Shown piece after piece: positions 7,461 to 16,914 of a DNA stretch of 64,000 nucleotides. Source of the stretch: PoT sp049331405 (lineage in GTDB: Bacteria; Planctomycetota; Planctomycetia; Isosphaerales; Isosphaeraceae). Both the position numbers and the translations under genes were made by a program. Every line of letters begins with the position of its first letter. Position 1 is the stretch's first letter. A model generated the notes under the pieces. It searched no databases and was not told the origin of the DNA. It saw only the letters and a list, made by a program, of their open reading frames with translations. The stretch covers positions 3,472,001 to 3,536,000 of the forward strand of contig NZ_CP186274.1 in the NCBI RefSeq assembly GCF_049331405.1. Direction: 5' to 3'.

Positions 7461-8522
7461 TCAGTAGCTGTCGGCGGAGATCACCTCGCCTCCCTCGCGG
7501 CTTCCGAGCGCCATCCACGTCATTTGGTTGATCGAATCTTTAACGAACCGGACCGAGGCGTCCGCGAAGGCAACGTTGACGCCGCCGGGGTGGTTGCTCG
7601 AAGGGACCTGGAACTGCCCGAAGTCGACCCCGCAGCCGTCATTGCAGGTCAGACGGCAGGTTGAGAATGTGAACTGGGAGGAGTTGGGGGTGAAGATGAT
7701 GTTGGTCATGGTGAAACCGGGGGCGCCGACTTGCCAGCAATACCCCTTGTCGGAAAATGGGCTGGGGCTCGTGATCGCGGCCTGGCACTGGGCCGCCTGG
7801 GCAAGGATGCCGGCGAGATTCGTGCGCGCGTCCCTGAGGTTGATCGGATCCGGGGCATTAGTGCCCCCGATCAGGCCTGATTTCATCCAACGATGCCGCT
7901 TGGTGCCCGACGCGCCTACGAGGGATTCGGTGGCCGCGATCGTGTTCGAGGTGCCGTCGGTCACCCGGGCGATGTCGTAGGCCACGTGGTTGGCGAAGAT
8001 GCCATTCGTGTCGAAGGTGTTCTCGAAATTGGTGCCCGTCCCGCAGTTCCCTTGATAACTACAGATGTTATTGATTCCGACTTCTCCGTCGGAAGGGCAC
8101 ATGTATGATGCGATCTTGGTGTGCCAGACCGTGCGGTTTGTGGCGGACATCGAGCCGTTGCCGCTGCCGTCGGGGAAGAGGAAGCTCGTCCAGCAGAAGT
8201 TGCAGGAGTTATAGATGTTGTTCTGCTCGAGGTAAGGCAGCAGGTAGGCGTGCGCGCCGAAGACGCCCCAGCCCGTCAGCGTGCTCTGGCTCGCGGGGGG
8301 GTCAGTATATGCCATGCCGTTCATCATCGGGAAGGAGCCGACGGCCTGGTGGTAATTGTGCAAGGCCAGGCCGAGTTGCTTCAGGTTGTTGATGCATTGG
8401 GCCCTCCTGGCCGCCTCGCGCGCCGCCTGGACCGCCGGCAGGAGGAGGGCAATGAGCACGGCGATGATCGCGATGACAACGAGGAGTTCGATCAGCGTGA
8501 ATCCGCGTCGATTACGTAGCAT
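7461..8522 (-). CDS. DUF1559 domain protein with type IV pilin-like N-terminus
   Basis: About 353 residues. The N-terminus MLRNRRGFTLIELLVVIAII is a classic prepilin peptidase site (G/F) with Glu at +5, so it is probably processed and assembled like a pseudopilin. The next helix (QAAREAARRAQCINNLKQL) and the end (GGEVISADSY) are DUF1559 signatures. Planctomycetes carry dozens to hundreds of these of unknown role, possibly in large surface fibres. The frame opens upstream at 8609, but the ATG at 8522 has a strong GGAGGT 4-6 nt before it. It lies 109 nt ahead of the DUF1592 gene on the same strand. Confidence 0.92.
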   Translation of the reverse strand: MLRNRRGFTLIELLVVIAIIAVLIALLLPAVQAAREAARRAQCINNLKQLGLALHNYHQAVGSFPMMNGMAYTDPPASQSTLTGWGVFGAHAYLLPYLEQNNIYNSCNFCWTSFLFPDGSGNGSMSATNRTVWHTKIASYMCPSDGEVGINNICSYQGNCGTGTNFENTFDTNGIFANHVAYDIARVTDGTSNTIAATESLVGASGTKRHRWMKSGLIGGTNAPDPINLRDARTNLAGILAQAAQCQAAITSPSPFSDKGYCWQVGAPGFTMTNIIFTPNSSQFTFSTCRLTCNDGCGVDFGQFQVPSSNHPGGVNVAFADASVRFVKDSINQMTWMALGSREGGEVISADSY

Positions 8523-8833
8523 GAAGACCTCCAAAAACCTTGAAGATTGACCTGGCTGGACGATACATCGGGTCCCGAATGACGAGGTCGCCAACGCGAA
8601 TCGGGCCATGGATATCAGACGGGATCGGGATAACGATGATCCCGGGCCTGGCGATGGGCACTTTCACTAACCGTGTCCGGTCGGAGGCCCGAGCGACCTC
8701 GCGTCGAGCTGCGACCGAAGTTACTCGATCGACGATACCTCGATGACACTCGAATCCGCCGATCGATGGGCGGCCACCCGATACGTTTGACTCCGGGAGT
8801 TACACCCTCCTTTCCCAGGGGATCAGGTGCAGA
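8523..8833. other. intergenic region upstream of the DUF1559 gene
   Basis: These 311 nt lie between the small lipoprotein gene and the DUF1559 gene, both on the minus strand. They contain the GGAGGT ribosome binding site of the latter and presumably its promoter. No convincing ORF, repeat or hairpin terminator was seen. Confidence 0.5.
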
Positions 8834-9034
8834 TCATCTCGCCTTGACATGGCTCCTGACCTTCTGCTGTGACTTCATGTGCTCCAGCATCGCGTCCCGA
8901 GAATTGAGCGCGGCCTTCTGAAACTCGGCGGTACGGTGCACCTCGGACGAAGAGCCGCCGTCGTCGCAGGCCGAGATCGTCCCAAGGACGAGCGACAACC
9001 CAAGGCCGAACGAGCCTGACCGGAGATAACGCAT
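8834..9034 (-). CDS. small putative lipoprotein
   Basis: A 66-residue protein with a hydrophobic signal segment and a lipobox-like ISAC (Cys23), followed by an acidic/Ser linker (DDGGSSSE) and a charged helical C-terminus rich in Lys, Gln and Met. The ATG is preceded by GAGGAGG about 10 nt upstream, which supports a real gene. Small lipoproteins of this build often sit beside DUF1559 genes in planctomycetes (recollection of genome context, not a search). It lies between the FecR/LamG gene and the DUF1559 gene, same strand. Function unknown. Confidence 0.65.
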   Translation of the reverse strand: MRYLRSGSFGLGLSLVLGTISACDDGGSSSEVHRTAEFQKAALNSRDAMLEHMKSQQKVRSHVKAR

Positions 9035-9291
9035 CGATCAATCGCCTCCTCAGTTCTAAAAAATATCATGATGTGATGTGAAATTCATGGATAGGATTTG
9101 CCTGGTCATCCGGCCGTTCGCAGGCACGATGCGAAGGCAATGCGAAGTCCCCGAACCGTTCCCAAGCCGTGGCGAGCTGTCCAGGTGGAGCTGCGAATTT
9201 GGGGCGACCGAGACTTCGCGTCCGAAGGCGATGGCCCGTGTCGGGCGTGCATGTTGCAACGGTCGACGATCGACGATCGTCCCGCGGCTCC

Positions 9292-11004
9292 TTACCTGGC
9301 TTCCGACTCTGGCGCGGCCAATCGGAAGTGGCTGAGCACCTCCTGCTGGCTGAGCGGGTGATCGTAGAGGGCGAGCTCGTCCATTCGTCCGACGAACGGC
9401 CGACTTTCCTGCAATTGCGTCGGTTCGGCGGTCCTCCTCCCCACCACCAAGTGGTAGAGGATGCCCGGAGGATCGCTCTCGGAGGTCGTTGCATGGTCGC
9501 GTACACCATCCACGTAAAGTTCCATTTGCTCCCCGTTCCTCTGGGCGACGACATGGTGCCAACGACCCGGCACGTAGTTGCGCTGCGAAAAAAGAGAGTC
9601 GTCCTCCGCCGCGAGGTCGACGGATCGCAGCCAGCGTCGCAGGAACCGGACCGACGCCGGTTTCTCCAGCGAGAGCGTCGGGTAGGCGGTGGCCTCGACC
9701 AGCATGAAATGCTTGTATCGCAGGGTCCTGGGGAGATTGTTCTCGGCGGGGTAGAGGCCAACGAGCGAGGCGCAATTGATCGACTCCGAGAGGAACCAGA
9801 ATTCGATCGCGTGCCTGGAGCCTCGGCTGAGCATCCAGGGCGAGTCCGTGGTCAGGTATGACTCGGGCGCGGAGGCCACGAATGCGGCATGCTTGTTGTT
9901 CGAATCCGAATCCGGATCCGACTCGATCCGGACTTGTCCTCCAGGGCGTAGCGGCGGCCCGCCCAAGACCTCATTGGGGACTCCAAGCCCCGTGATTGTC
10001 CCGAATCTCCAGTAACCCAGTGGTTGCGACTTCCTGACCGAGTTGGCATAGGAAGGGGACAGTCGCAGGGACGGCAAACGTCGGTGTGGGGTGGATATGA
10101 ATTCCTCGGGCCGCGCGACAGACTCGGCGATGAGGCCCGACCCTGGGTCGACGTCGAACTGCTTGTTCTCCTCTACCCGCTGGGTTCGCCTGGTAAACCC
10201 CTTGGGATCGAGCAATGAGGCCTTGGCCGCACCCTCGAAGACCATGACGCGTGACTTCCCGTTCGGCTCGACGTTCATCGCAAATTCGGTCCCGAGGTCG
10301 ACGACGGCCGACTCTCGTCCGGCGACGACGAAGCCTTCGACCCCCTTCGGCACCCTCGCCCGGAGTCGCCCCTGGCGGCAGAAGACCCGGTTGATCGAGA
10401 CGAGGTCGATATCGGCCGGGCCTTCCAACGTGAGCGTCACGCCGTTGAGGAAAACGAGGACCACCGAGCCCGAGCGGAGGCGGAAGCGGCCGGAGGGAAG
10501 CAGGCTGCCCTCCGATGGGCCTCGCCCATCGGAACTCTCCCATGTGACGCCTTCGAGCTTCGACAGGACCGCAAGGTCTTCCCCGGGCTCGTTCGCGGCC
10601 GTCCGATTCCAGTCCGGGCCGATCCGCCCCTTCTGGGGCCATGCGGCCCAGGCCAGGAAGCTCAACAGGATCGTCGCCGCCAGTGCCCCAAACCCCCATC
10701 TGAGCGAGCGAGTCAGTCGGAGGGGGGCACTCTCTCGGAGATGCCCCATAATCCTGTCTTCTTCCTCCAACTCGCCGACCGCCTCCGTCGGTTCCCCCCA
10801 TCCGATCGCCTCATGCAGTGCGAGCCAACGAGGGGCCGTCGATTGCACCGCTTTGAGCATGCCCAGCATGCGGATCTCTTCGACGAAGGCCTGGAGGAAC
10901 TCCTGGTCGCCCTCGAGGCGCGCAATCAAAGCCTCATAGCGGGCCGGAGCGAGTTCCGCCCCCCGCCACGCCGAGATCAGATCAACCAAGTCGGTATCCA
11001 TCAT
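9292..11004 (-). CDS. FecR-domain anti-sigma-type membrane protein with C-terminal LamG domain
   Basis: About 570 residues. A cytosolic N-terminal segment (1-100) is followed by one membrane helix (about 104-122), a FecR-like region (about 165-270: FRLRSGSVVLVFLNGVTLTLEGP, VVDLGTEFAMNV, VMVFEGAAKASL), and a LamG/concanavalin-like domain (about 370-560: GRWHHVVAQRNGEQMELYVDG, GRMDELALYDHPLSQQEVL). It is read as a transmembrane regulator that senses or binds an extracellular ligand and controls the sigma factor encoded just upstream. Its ATG at 11004 overlaps that gene's stop (ATGATGA-type junction), giving tight coupling. The upstream frame to 11172 is not needed. Sigma plus FecR-LamG pairs are typical of planctomycetes. 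Confidence 0.85.
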   Translation of the reverse strand: MMDTDLVDLISAWRGAELAPARYEALIARLEGDQEFLQAFVEEIRMLGMLKAVQSTAPRWLALHEAIGWGEPTEAVGELEEEDRIMGHLRESAPLRLTRSLRWGFGALAATILLSFLAWAAWPQKGRIGPDWNRTAANEPGEDLAVLSKLEGVTWESSDGRGPSEGSLLPSGRFRLRSGSVVLVFLNGVTLTLEGPADIDLVSINRVFCRQGRLRARVPKGVEGFVVAGRESAVVDLGTEFAMNVEPNGKSRVMVFEGAAKASLLDPKGFTRRTQRVEENKQFDVDPGSGLIAESVARPEEFISTPHRRLPSLRLSPSYANSVRKSQPLGYWRFGTITGLGVPNEVLGGPPLRPGGQVRIESDPDSDSNNKHAAFVASAPESYLTTDSPWMLSRGSRHAIEFWFLSESINCASLVGLYPAENNLPRTLRYKHFMLVEATAYPTLSLEKPASVRFLRRWLRSVDLAAEDDSLFSQRNYVPGRWHHVVAQRNGEQMELYVDGVRDHATTSESDPPGILYHLVVGRRTAEPTQLQESRPFVGRMDELALYDHPLSQQEVLSHFRLAAPESEAR

Positions 11005-11558
11005 TCGTTCATTTCTTGCATGCAGTCGCGTAGGAGTTGATTCGCGCGATAGTGGAGCCGATAAATGGCCCCGACGGTCGTGTTCAGCTCGCAGGCTAGG
11101 TCTGCCGGCTTGTCGCCCTCGAGGCCGGCATGGACGACCCGGCGTAAACGGTCGGGGAGCCGTCCGACGCAAAGGAGCAGCACCTCGATGGATTCCGAGC
11201 GATCGCCGGCGACGGCACGCTCGAGGCTTCGTTCCGTCAGCCCGACCACGCGTTCGAGGAATCGTTCCATGGCCTTATTGCGGCGAGAAGAACTCCGCAA
11301 ATATTTGTAGATCTTGTTACGGGCAATCCCCCTCAGCCAGTGGCCGAAGTCATCCCCCCTCCGGAATTCCCGCAGGTTCCGAAACGCGGCGAAGAAAACC
11401 TCCTGGGCCAGGTCATCCACGGCGTCCATCCCGTGGACGGAGGCCGCGATGAAGCTCCGCAATGACAGGGAGTATTCACGCACGATCTTCCGGAAGGCTT
11501 CCTTGTCCCCTTGCAGCGTCTCGCCGACGATCGCATCGATTTCTGAGCGCTGAAGCAT
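11001..11558 (-). CDS. ECF-like sigma-70 factor, Rhodopirellula/Verrucomicrobium type
   Basis: A 185-residue sigma factor. Region 2 is visible at about residues 40-90 (DAVDDLAQEVFFAAFRNL, then HWLRGIARNKIYKYLR). Region 4 is at about 130-178 (LPDRLRRVVHAGLEG followed by the helix-turn-helix LACELNTTVGAIYRLHYRA). It would direct RNA polymerase to a set of promoters under control of the FecR/LamG protein, whose gene overlaps its stop codon. The start is an ATG at 11558. Targets cannot be read from the sequence; the neighbouring surface-protein genes are candidates. Confidence 0.9.
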   Translation of the reverse strand: MLQRSEIDAIVGETLQGDKEAFRKIVREYSLSLRSFIAASVHGMDAVDDLAQEVFFAAFRNLREFRRGDDFGHWLRGIARNKIYKYLRSSSRRNKAMERFLERVVGLTERSLERAVAGDRSESIEVLLLCVGRLPDRLRRVVHAGLEGDKPADLACELNTTVGAIYRLHYRANQLLRDCMQEMNE

Positions 11559-12295
11559 ATTGTTCGACCGAAACGTGATGACTGGTATGGTTAAGGAACC
11601 TGTTGATGCCGGGCGTTGTCGACCCCCAGGACAAGGCGCCTTCCGAAGGCGAGCGACCGTTGCCCTTGCCGGGTTGCCCTCAGGCAGCCACGCCGAGGTC
11701 CTATTAACTCATGACGAATGCACCATCGCACCCCCGCGCCCATTGGGAGACCCGCCCAACGACGCACCGGCTCATCATGGTGAGCATCCGCCCCCTCGCG
11801 GCAAAGTGGCACCACTTTAACGGAATGACCGAAAGAGCCGAACTGGCCTAGGAACGGTACGAACGCCTGGAGGAATCTTCTTCAGCGTGATATGAAGCTT
11901 ATTCCCCGGTGGGCAGTTGAATCTGACATGCCAAAATCGAAAAATGACTCGCCGGCTGGATGGCCCAGAGGTTTTCTCTCAAACTTCCAATCTCTGCATG
12001 ATTTAGGTCTCGGAAGATCTGGGAGCCGGCTGGCCGCCTTGGCCTGCGGCCAATGGTGCAGCGTGGCTGCAATCACCTTGTCGGTCGGGGTCAGCCGCTC
12101 TTTCACGGGGCTTTCGTACGCTCGTCTGCGAGGCTTGACGCGTAAGGCGATAAATGGCAACATGTTGTGTACAAGATGCCGGAATAGCCTTTAGAATATT
12201 GGATTGACTGAAGAAGATAGAGGGAGTAGGCCTCTCGAGATCGCCCTCGACCATCGCCATCCGGCCGAATCTCTCTGACCTGGAGTTTGAACGTC
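11559..12295. other. long intergenic region without a confident gene
   Basis: These 737 nt lie between divergently read genes (sigma factor on minus, dihydrouridine synthase on plus), so promoters for both must be here. The part from 11880 to 12200 is less GC-rich than its surroundings. A minus-strand frame at 11882-12163 contains ERLTPTDKVIAATL, faintly like the N-terminal part of some transposases, but no complete domain follows. TTGACG occurs near 12135 with no good -10. No RNA gene was recognised. Confidence 0.4.
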
Positions 12296-13387
12296 GTGAC
12301 CCATGGACCGGAGGTTTTCCCCACGGCGCCAGCCAGGCTTCGCGAGCCCCTGAGTATCGGAGGGGTCGCGATCCCGTCGCGTTTCTTCCTCGCGCCCCTG
12401 GCCGGCTACACGAGCATGGCTTTCCGGCTCGCGGTCAGGGATTGCGGCGGCCTTGGGTTGGCCACGACCGACCTCGTCAACGCCCGGTCGATCCTCGAGC
12501 GCAGGGCTCGGGCGTTCGAACTGGCCGAGACCTGCCCCGAAGATCGACCCCTGTCGATCCAGATCTACGGGCACGTCATCCCCGAGATGCGCGACGCCGC
12601 ACGCTGGGCCGCCGACCAGGGGGCCGCGGTCGTTGACATCAACATGGGTTGCCCCGTCAACAAGGTCGTGAAGACCGGGGGCGGATCCGCCCTGATGTGC
12701 CAGGCCGACTCCGCCACGGCCCTCGTCGAAGCGGTCGTCAACGCGGTCGACATCCCGGTGACCGTCAAGATGCGGCTCGGCTGGGACGCCGAGAATCATA
12801 CCGCCCCGGCCCTCGCCCGCTCATTCGAGAAGGTGGGCGTCGCCGGGGTGATCGTCCACGGGCGCACCCGAGAGCAAGGGTTCCGGGGCTCCGTCGATCG
12901 GAGCGGGATCCGCGCGGTGGTCGAGGCGGTCGAGACGATCCCGATCGTGGGCAATGGCGATATCAGGACGCTCGCCGACGCCGAGGGGATGTTCCGCGAG
13001 ACAAACTGCGCGGCGATCTCCATCGGTCGGGGAGCCCTCTCGAACCCGTTCCTGTTCCGACAACTCGTCCACTGGTCCGAGTTCGGCTCGCCGGGCCCGG
13101 AGCCGACCTTCGAGGAACGGGTGGGCGTCATGCAGCGGCATTTCCATGGCCTCGTCGCCAGGCGAGGGGAGCGTCATGCCTGCCTCCAGTTCCGCAAGAT
13201 CATCAAGTGGTATAGCCACTTCATCCGGCCCCAGAAGTCCCTCTATCATCGGCTGATCAATCTCTCGAGCGTGGATCTCTTCGACGCGACCGTCGCCTCG
13301 ATCCTCGAAGCCGGGCCTTCGTCGCCGCTCCCCGGCCATTTCGAGCCGAGGGTCCCCGTCCCCTCGGGGCCGATCGACGTCTGGTGA
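12296..13387 (+). CDS. dus: tRNA-dihydrouridine synthase, DusB-like
   Basis: About 363 residues. It reduces a uridine in tRNA to dihydrouridine with an FMN cofactor and NADPH. The FMN-barrel start APLAGYTSMAFR, the catalytic-cysteine motif NMGCPVNKVVKTGGGSAL, HGRTREQGF and GNGDI are all present, typical of the Dus family and closest to DusB. The C-terminal helical domain (KIIKWYSHF) binds tRNA. A TTG at 12287 opens the frame, but the GTG at 12296 has GGAG 10 nt upstream and was preferred; the difference is three residues. The gene appears to be monocistronic. Confidence 0.9.
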   Translation: MTHGPEVFPTAPARLREPLSIGGVAIPSRFFLAPLAGYTSMAFRLAVRDCGGLGLATTDLVNARSILERRARAFELAETCPEDRPLSIQIYGHVIPEMRDAARWAADQGAAVVDINMGCPVNKVVKTGGGSALMCQADSATALVEAVVNAVDIPVTVKMRLGWDAENHTAPALARSFEKVGVAGVIVHGRTREQGFRGSVDRSGIRAVVEAVETIPIVGNGDIRTLADAEGMFRETNCAAISIGRGALSNPFLFRQLVHWSEFGSPGPEPTFEERVGVMQRHFHGLVARRGERHACLQFRKIIKWYSHFIRPQKSLYHRLINLSSVDLFDATVASILEAGPSSPLPGHFEPRVPVPSGPIDVW

Positions 13388-13578
13388 TCGCTTCGCCAGC
13401 CTGAATCAAGGCCCGAAGGCAGGATCAACCCGGCGGCAATAGCCTCGGCGGTTCCTGGCCTGGAGGGTCGCTTGCTTGTTCGGACGAGCATTCGACCCTA
13501 TGATGAAAGTTGACGAGGCGCGTGCTTCCGCGAGGGGAAGTACGCGCTACCCATCAAGGCGGTAATGGGAGGGGCAAC

Positions 13579-15054
13579 ATGGCGACCATAACCGAACCCC
13601 GGCGCGCCACGCGTCGGACGTTCCAGACCAAGCTGTTGATCGACGGTCAATGGCGCGAAAGCCTGAGCGGCAGGACCTTCGAGACCTACGACCCGGCGAC
13701 GGAAGAGCTGATCGCTAACGTCTCCGAGGGGGACGCGTCCGACATCGACCTCGCCGTCAAGGCCGCACGCAAGGCCTTCGACTCCGGCCCCTGGCGCAAG
13801 ATGGATGCCAGGGACCGCGGCAGGCTGATGAACCGCCTCGCCGACCTGATCGAGCAGAACATCGACGAGCTGGCCGAGCTCGAGACCCTCGACAACGGCA
13901 AGCCGATCTCCGAGAGCCGCAACGGCGATCTCCCCCTGGTCGTCGACTGCTTCCGCTACTATGCGGGCTGGGCCGACAAGATCCACGGCCAGACGATCCC
14001 CGTCCGGGGCAAGTATTTCTGCTATACCAAGCGCGAGCCGATCGGCGTCGCCGGGCAGATCATCCCATGGAATTTCCCCATGCTGATGGTCGCCTGGAAG
14101 TGGGGCCCCGCCCTCGCCGCCGGCTGTACCGTGGTCCTCAAGCCGGCCGAGCAGACCCCGTTGACCGCCCTCCGCCTGGGTGAGCTGGCCCTCGAGGCCG
14201 GGTATCCCGCGGGCGTCGTCAACATCGTCCCGGGCTTCGGCGAGACCGCAGGCGCGGCCCTCGTGGCCCATCCGGGGGTCGACAAGATCGCCTTCACGGG
14301 TGAAGGGCGGACCGCCCAGATCATCATGAAGTCGGCCGCCGACACGATGAAGCGAATCACGTTCGAGCTCGGCGGCAAGAGCCCGAACATCGTCTTCGAC
14401 GACGCCGATCTCGACGCCGCCATCGAAGGTGCGGTCCTCGGCCTCTATCTGAACCAGGGGCAGTGCTGCTGCGCGGGCAGCCGCCTGTTCGTGCAGGATA
14501 CGGTCTACGACAAGTTCGTCGATCGTCTCGCCGCCAAGGTGAAGGAGCGGAAGCTCGGCGACCCCTTCGACACCGCCACAGAACAGGGGCCGCAGGTCGA
14601 CAAAGCCCAGTTCGACAAGATCCTGTCGTACATCGAGAAGGGCAAGGCGCAAGGAGCCCGCTGCGTCGCTGGCGGCGAGCGTTACGGGGATAAGGGCTTC
14701 TTCATCTCTCCGACGATTTTCGCCGACGTGAAGGATGACATGGCGATCGCCTGCGACGAGATCTTCGGGCCGGTCCTCTCCGTCATCAAGTTCTCGGACA
14801 TCGAAGAGGTGATCCAGCGGGCCAACACCACCGACTTCGGCCTCGCCGCCGCCGTCTGGACCCGCGACATCGGCAAGGCCCACGCCGTCGCCGACCGCGT
14901 CCGCGCGGGCACGGTCTGGGTGAACTGCTACGACGTGTTCGACGCCGCCGCCCCGTTCGGCGGGTTCAAGCGAAGCGGCATCGGCCGCGAGCTCGGCGAG
15001 AAGGCCCTCGACAACTACACCGAGCTGAAGACGGTCACGGTCGCCCTCGACTGA
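13579..15054 (+). CDS. NAD(P)-dependent aldehyde dehydrogenase
   Basis: A 491-residue ALDH-superfamily enzyme that oxidises aldehydes to acids. The general-base Glu is E263 (FELGGKSPNIV). The nucleophile is C297 in NQGQCCCAGSR, identical to the motif of animal ALDH1/2, to which the whole protein is close. The cofactor-binding loop reads FTGEGRT instead of the common FTGS pattern, a minor oddity. The start ATG at 13579 has GGGAGGGG just upstream; the frame to 13510 is unlikely to be translated. The substrate cannot be decided from sequence: retinal-, acetaldehyde- and betaine-aldehyde-type enzymes are all near. It is followed by a terminator shared with serA. Confidence 0.9.
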   Translation: MATITEPRRATRRTFQTKLLIDGQWRESLSGRTFETYDPATEELIANVSEGDASDIDLAVKAARKAFDSGPWRKMDARDRGRLMNRLADLIEQNIDELAELETLDNGKPISESRNGDLPLVVDCFRYYAGWADKIHGQTIPVRGKYFCYTKREPIGVAGQIIPWNFPMLMVAWKWGPALAAGCTVVLKPAEQTPLTALRLGELALEAGYPAGVVNIVPGFGETAGAALVAHPGVDKIAFTGEGRTAQIIMKSAADTMKRITFELGGKSPNIVFDDADLDAAIEGAVLGLYLNQGQCCCAGSRLFVQDTVYDKFVDRLAAKVKERKLGDPFDTATEQGPQVDKAQFDKILSYIEKGKAQGARCVAGGERYGDKGFFISPTIFADVKDDMAIACDEIFGPVLSVIKFSDIEEVIQRANTTDFGLAAAVWTRDIGKAHAVADRVRAGTVWVNCYDVFDAAAPFGGFKRSGIGRELGEKALDNYTELKTVTVALD

Positions 15055-15089
15055 GCCCGATCTCCTCGCTCGTCTGTTAACGCCAATGA

Positions 15090-15121
15090 AAAGGGCCGAC
15101 GTCGCGAGACGCCGGCCCTTT
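15090..15121. terminator. terminator between convergent aldehyde dehydrogenase and serA
   Basis: Two 14-nt arms (aaagggccgacgtc, 15090-15103; gacgccggcccttt, 15108-15121) pair with one G-U/mismatch position around a GCGA tetraloop. The A-rich 5' side and T-rich 3' side make it usable from both strands, fitting its place between two converging genes. Confidence 0.65.
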
Positions 15122-15180
15122 CGCATTGAGTTGCATTCGGTTCGCCCGACCGTTCCGCGAGGAAGGTCGGGCGATCGTCC

Positions 15181-16806
15181 TCAGGCCATCCACGACGGGA
15201 CTTCGCCGGCCGCGGGGAGCTTGATGACGCTCAGGCTGAGGATGTTGGGGTTGGCCTTCACCTCTTCGAGGGCGGCCTCGGTCGGGATCGAGTCGAGGTT
15301 CACCACGCCGATCGCCTCACCGCCGGCGGCTTCGCGTCCCACGTTCATCTGGGCGATGTTGACGTTGTGGCGGCCGAACGTCGTGCCGATGAAGCCGATA
15401 AGGCCCGGGACGTCGCGGTGGGTGAAGACGAGCAATGCGCCTTCGAGGTGGGCGTCGAGCCGGTAGGGCCCGAGGTTGACGAGCCGCAGCAATTGCTTGC
15501 CGAAGATCGCGCCGGCCGCGACGTACGTCTTGCGCTCGGTGGCGACTTCCGTCTGGATCATCGAGCCGAAGTCACCAGGCTCGGTCGTCTTGACCTCGAC
15601 GATGGAGATGCCGCGTTCCTTGGCGAGCAGCTCGGCGTTGACGAGGTTGACTTCCTCGCCCAGGGCGGATTCCATCCAGCCGGCGGCGAAGCTCGCGGTG
15701 ATCATCCGCGTGTTCTTGGCGGCGACCTCGCCGGTGTACTTCACGGTCGCGCTCTTGACCGTGCCGCGATCCATCTGGGCGTGGAGCATGCCCAGGCGTC
15801 GGCTGAGGTCGAGGTAGTGGCGGATCTCCTCGAGCTCGGCGCGGTCGAGGGTCGGCATGTTGACGGCGAATCGGATCTGCCCGCGCTGGAAGTAGTCGCA
15901 GAGCAGGCGGGCGGCCTCGACGGCCACGGAGATCTGGGCTTCCTCGGTCGAGGCGGCGAGGTGCGGCGTGACGAGGACGCCGGGGTGGGTGACCAGGACG
16001 TTGTCCATCGGCGGGGGCTCGGGCTCGAAGACGTCCACGGCCGCGCCGGCGATCTTGCCGGCGGTGATGGCCTCGGCCAGGGCCTCTTCATCGATGAGGC
16101 CGCCGCGGGCGCAATTGATAATGCGCACGTTGGACTTCATCTTGGCGATTTCCGCCTTGCCGATCAGGTTCCTGGTCTCGGCCGAGAGCGGGGTGTGCAG
16201 CGAGATGTAGTCGCACTTGCTCCAGAGGTCGTCGAGGACCGGGATGCTCTCGATCCCGAGCTCCGCCGCGCGCTCGGCGGAGAGGAACGGGTCGAAGCCG
16301 ACGATCTGCATGTCGAACCCCTGGGCACGCTTGGCGACGGCCTGGCCGACGCGGCCGAGGCCGACGATGCCGAGGGTCTTGCCGCCGAGCTGTGACCCGG
16401 TGAACTTATTGCGGTCCCACTTTCCCCCCTTGAGGCTGTCGTTCGCCTTGGCGACGTTGCGCGAGAGGGCGAGCATCAGGGCCATCGTGTGCTCGGCGGT
16501 CGAGACCGTATTGCCGCCGGGGGTGTTCATCACGACGATGCCGTGGCGGGTGGCCGTGGGGACGTCGATGTTGTCGACGCCGACGCCCGCCCGGACGATC
16601 ACCTTGAGCCTGGGCTGGTCCTTCAGGACCTCGGCCGTGAGCTGGGTCCCGGAGCGGATGACGATGCCGTCGGCTTCCTTGAGGGCCTCGCGAAGGGCCG
16701 CGGGATCGAACTTCGTGTTGACCACGACCTCGAGGCCCGGTTGGGCGCGGAGGATTTCCAGGCCTTCTTCGGCCAACTTGTCCGTAACCAAGATGCGGTG
16801 CGCCAC
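15181..16806 (-). CDS. serA: D-3-phosphoglycerate dehydrogenase
   Basis: About 541 residues, the long form with a C-terminal ASB domain and ACT domain. It oxidises 3-phosphoglycerate to 3-phosphohydroxypyruvate, the first step of serine synthesis. Visible are the N-terminal strand MAHRILVTDKLAEEGLEIL, the NAD-binding GLGRVGQAVA (about residue 150), RGGLIDEEAL and the His-containing substrate region near 280. The ACT domain (TFGRHNVNIAQMNVGRE) usually binds serine for feedback control. A TTG at 16821 is possible; the GTG at 16806 with GGAG 9 nt upstream fits the family N-terminus better. It lies 108 nt downstream of the aminotransferase gene on the same strand. Confidence 0.93.
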   Translation of the reverse strand: MAHRILVTDKLAEEGLEILRAQPGLEVVVNTKFDPAALREALKEADGIVIRSGTQLTAEVLKDQPRLKVIVRAGVGVDNIDVPTATRHGIVVMNTPGGNTVSTAEHTMALMLALSRNVAKANDSLKGGKWDRNKFTGSQLGGKTLGIVGLGRVGQAVAKRAQGFDMQIVGFDPFLSAERAAELGIESIPVLDDLWSKCDYISLHTPLSAETRNLIGKAEIAKMKSNVRIINCARGGLIDEEALAEAITAGKIAGAAVDVFEPEPPPMDNVLVTHPGVLVTPHLAASTEEAQISVAVEAARLLCDYFQRGQIRFAVNMPTLDRAELEEIRHYLDLSRRLGMLHAQMDRGTVKSATVKYTGEVAAKNTRMITASFAAGWMESALGEEVNLVNAELLAKERGISIVEVKTTEPGDFGSMIQTEVATERKTYVAAGAIFGKQLLRLVNLGPYRLDAHLEGALLVFTHRDVPGLIGFIGTTFGRHNVNIAQMNVGREAAGGEAIGVVNLDSIPTEAALEEVKANPNILSLSVIKLPAAGEVPSWMA

Positions 16807-16914
16807 GATCGCTGGCTCCAATCCACTGAGGTCCGCGTTGCGGACCGTTTGCTAGAGAAAAGGCAATACTCGGTCCTCGGGGGCGGGACCTCTCCACTGG
16901 TTTTTACTCGTTGA

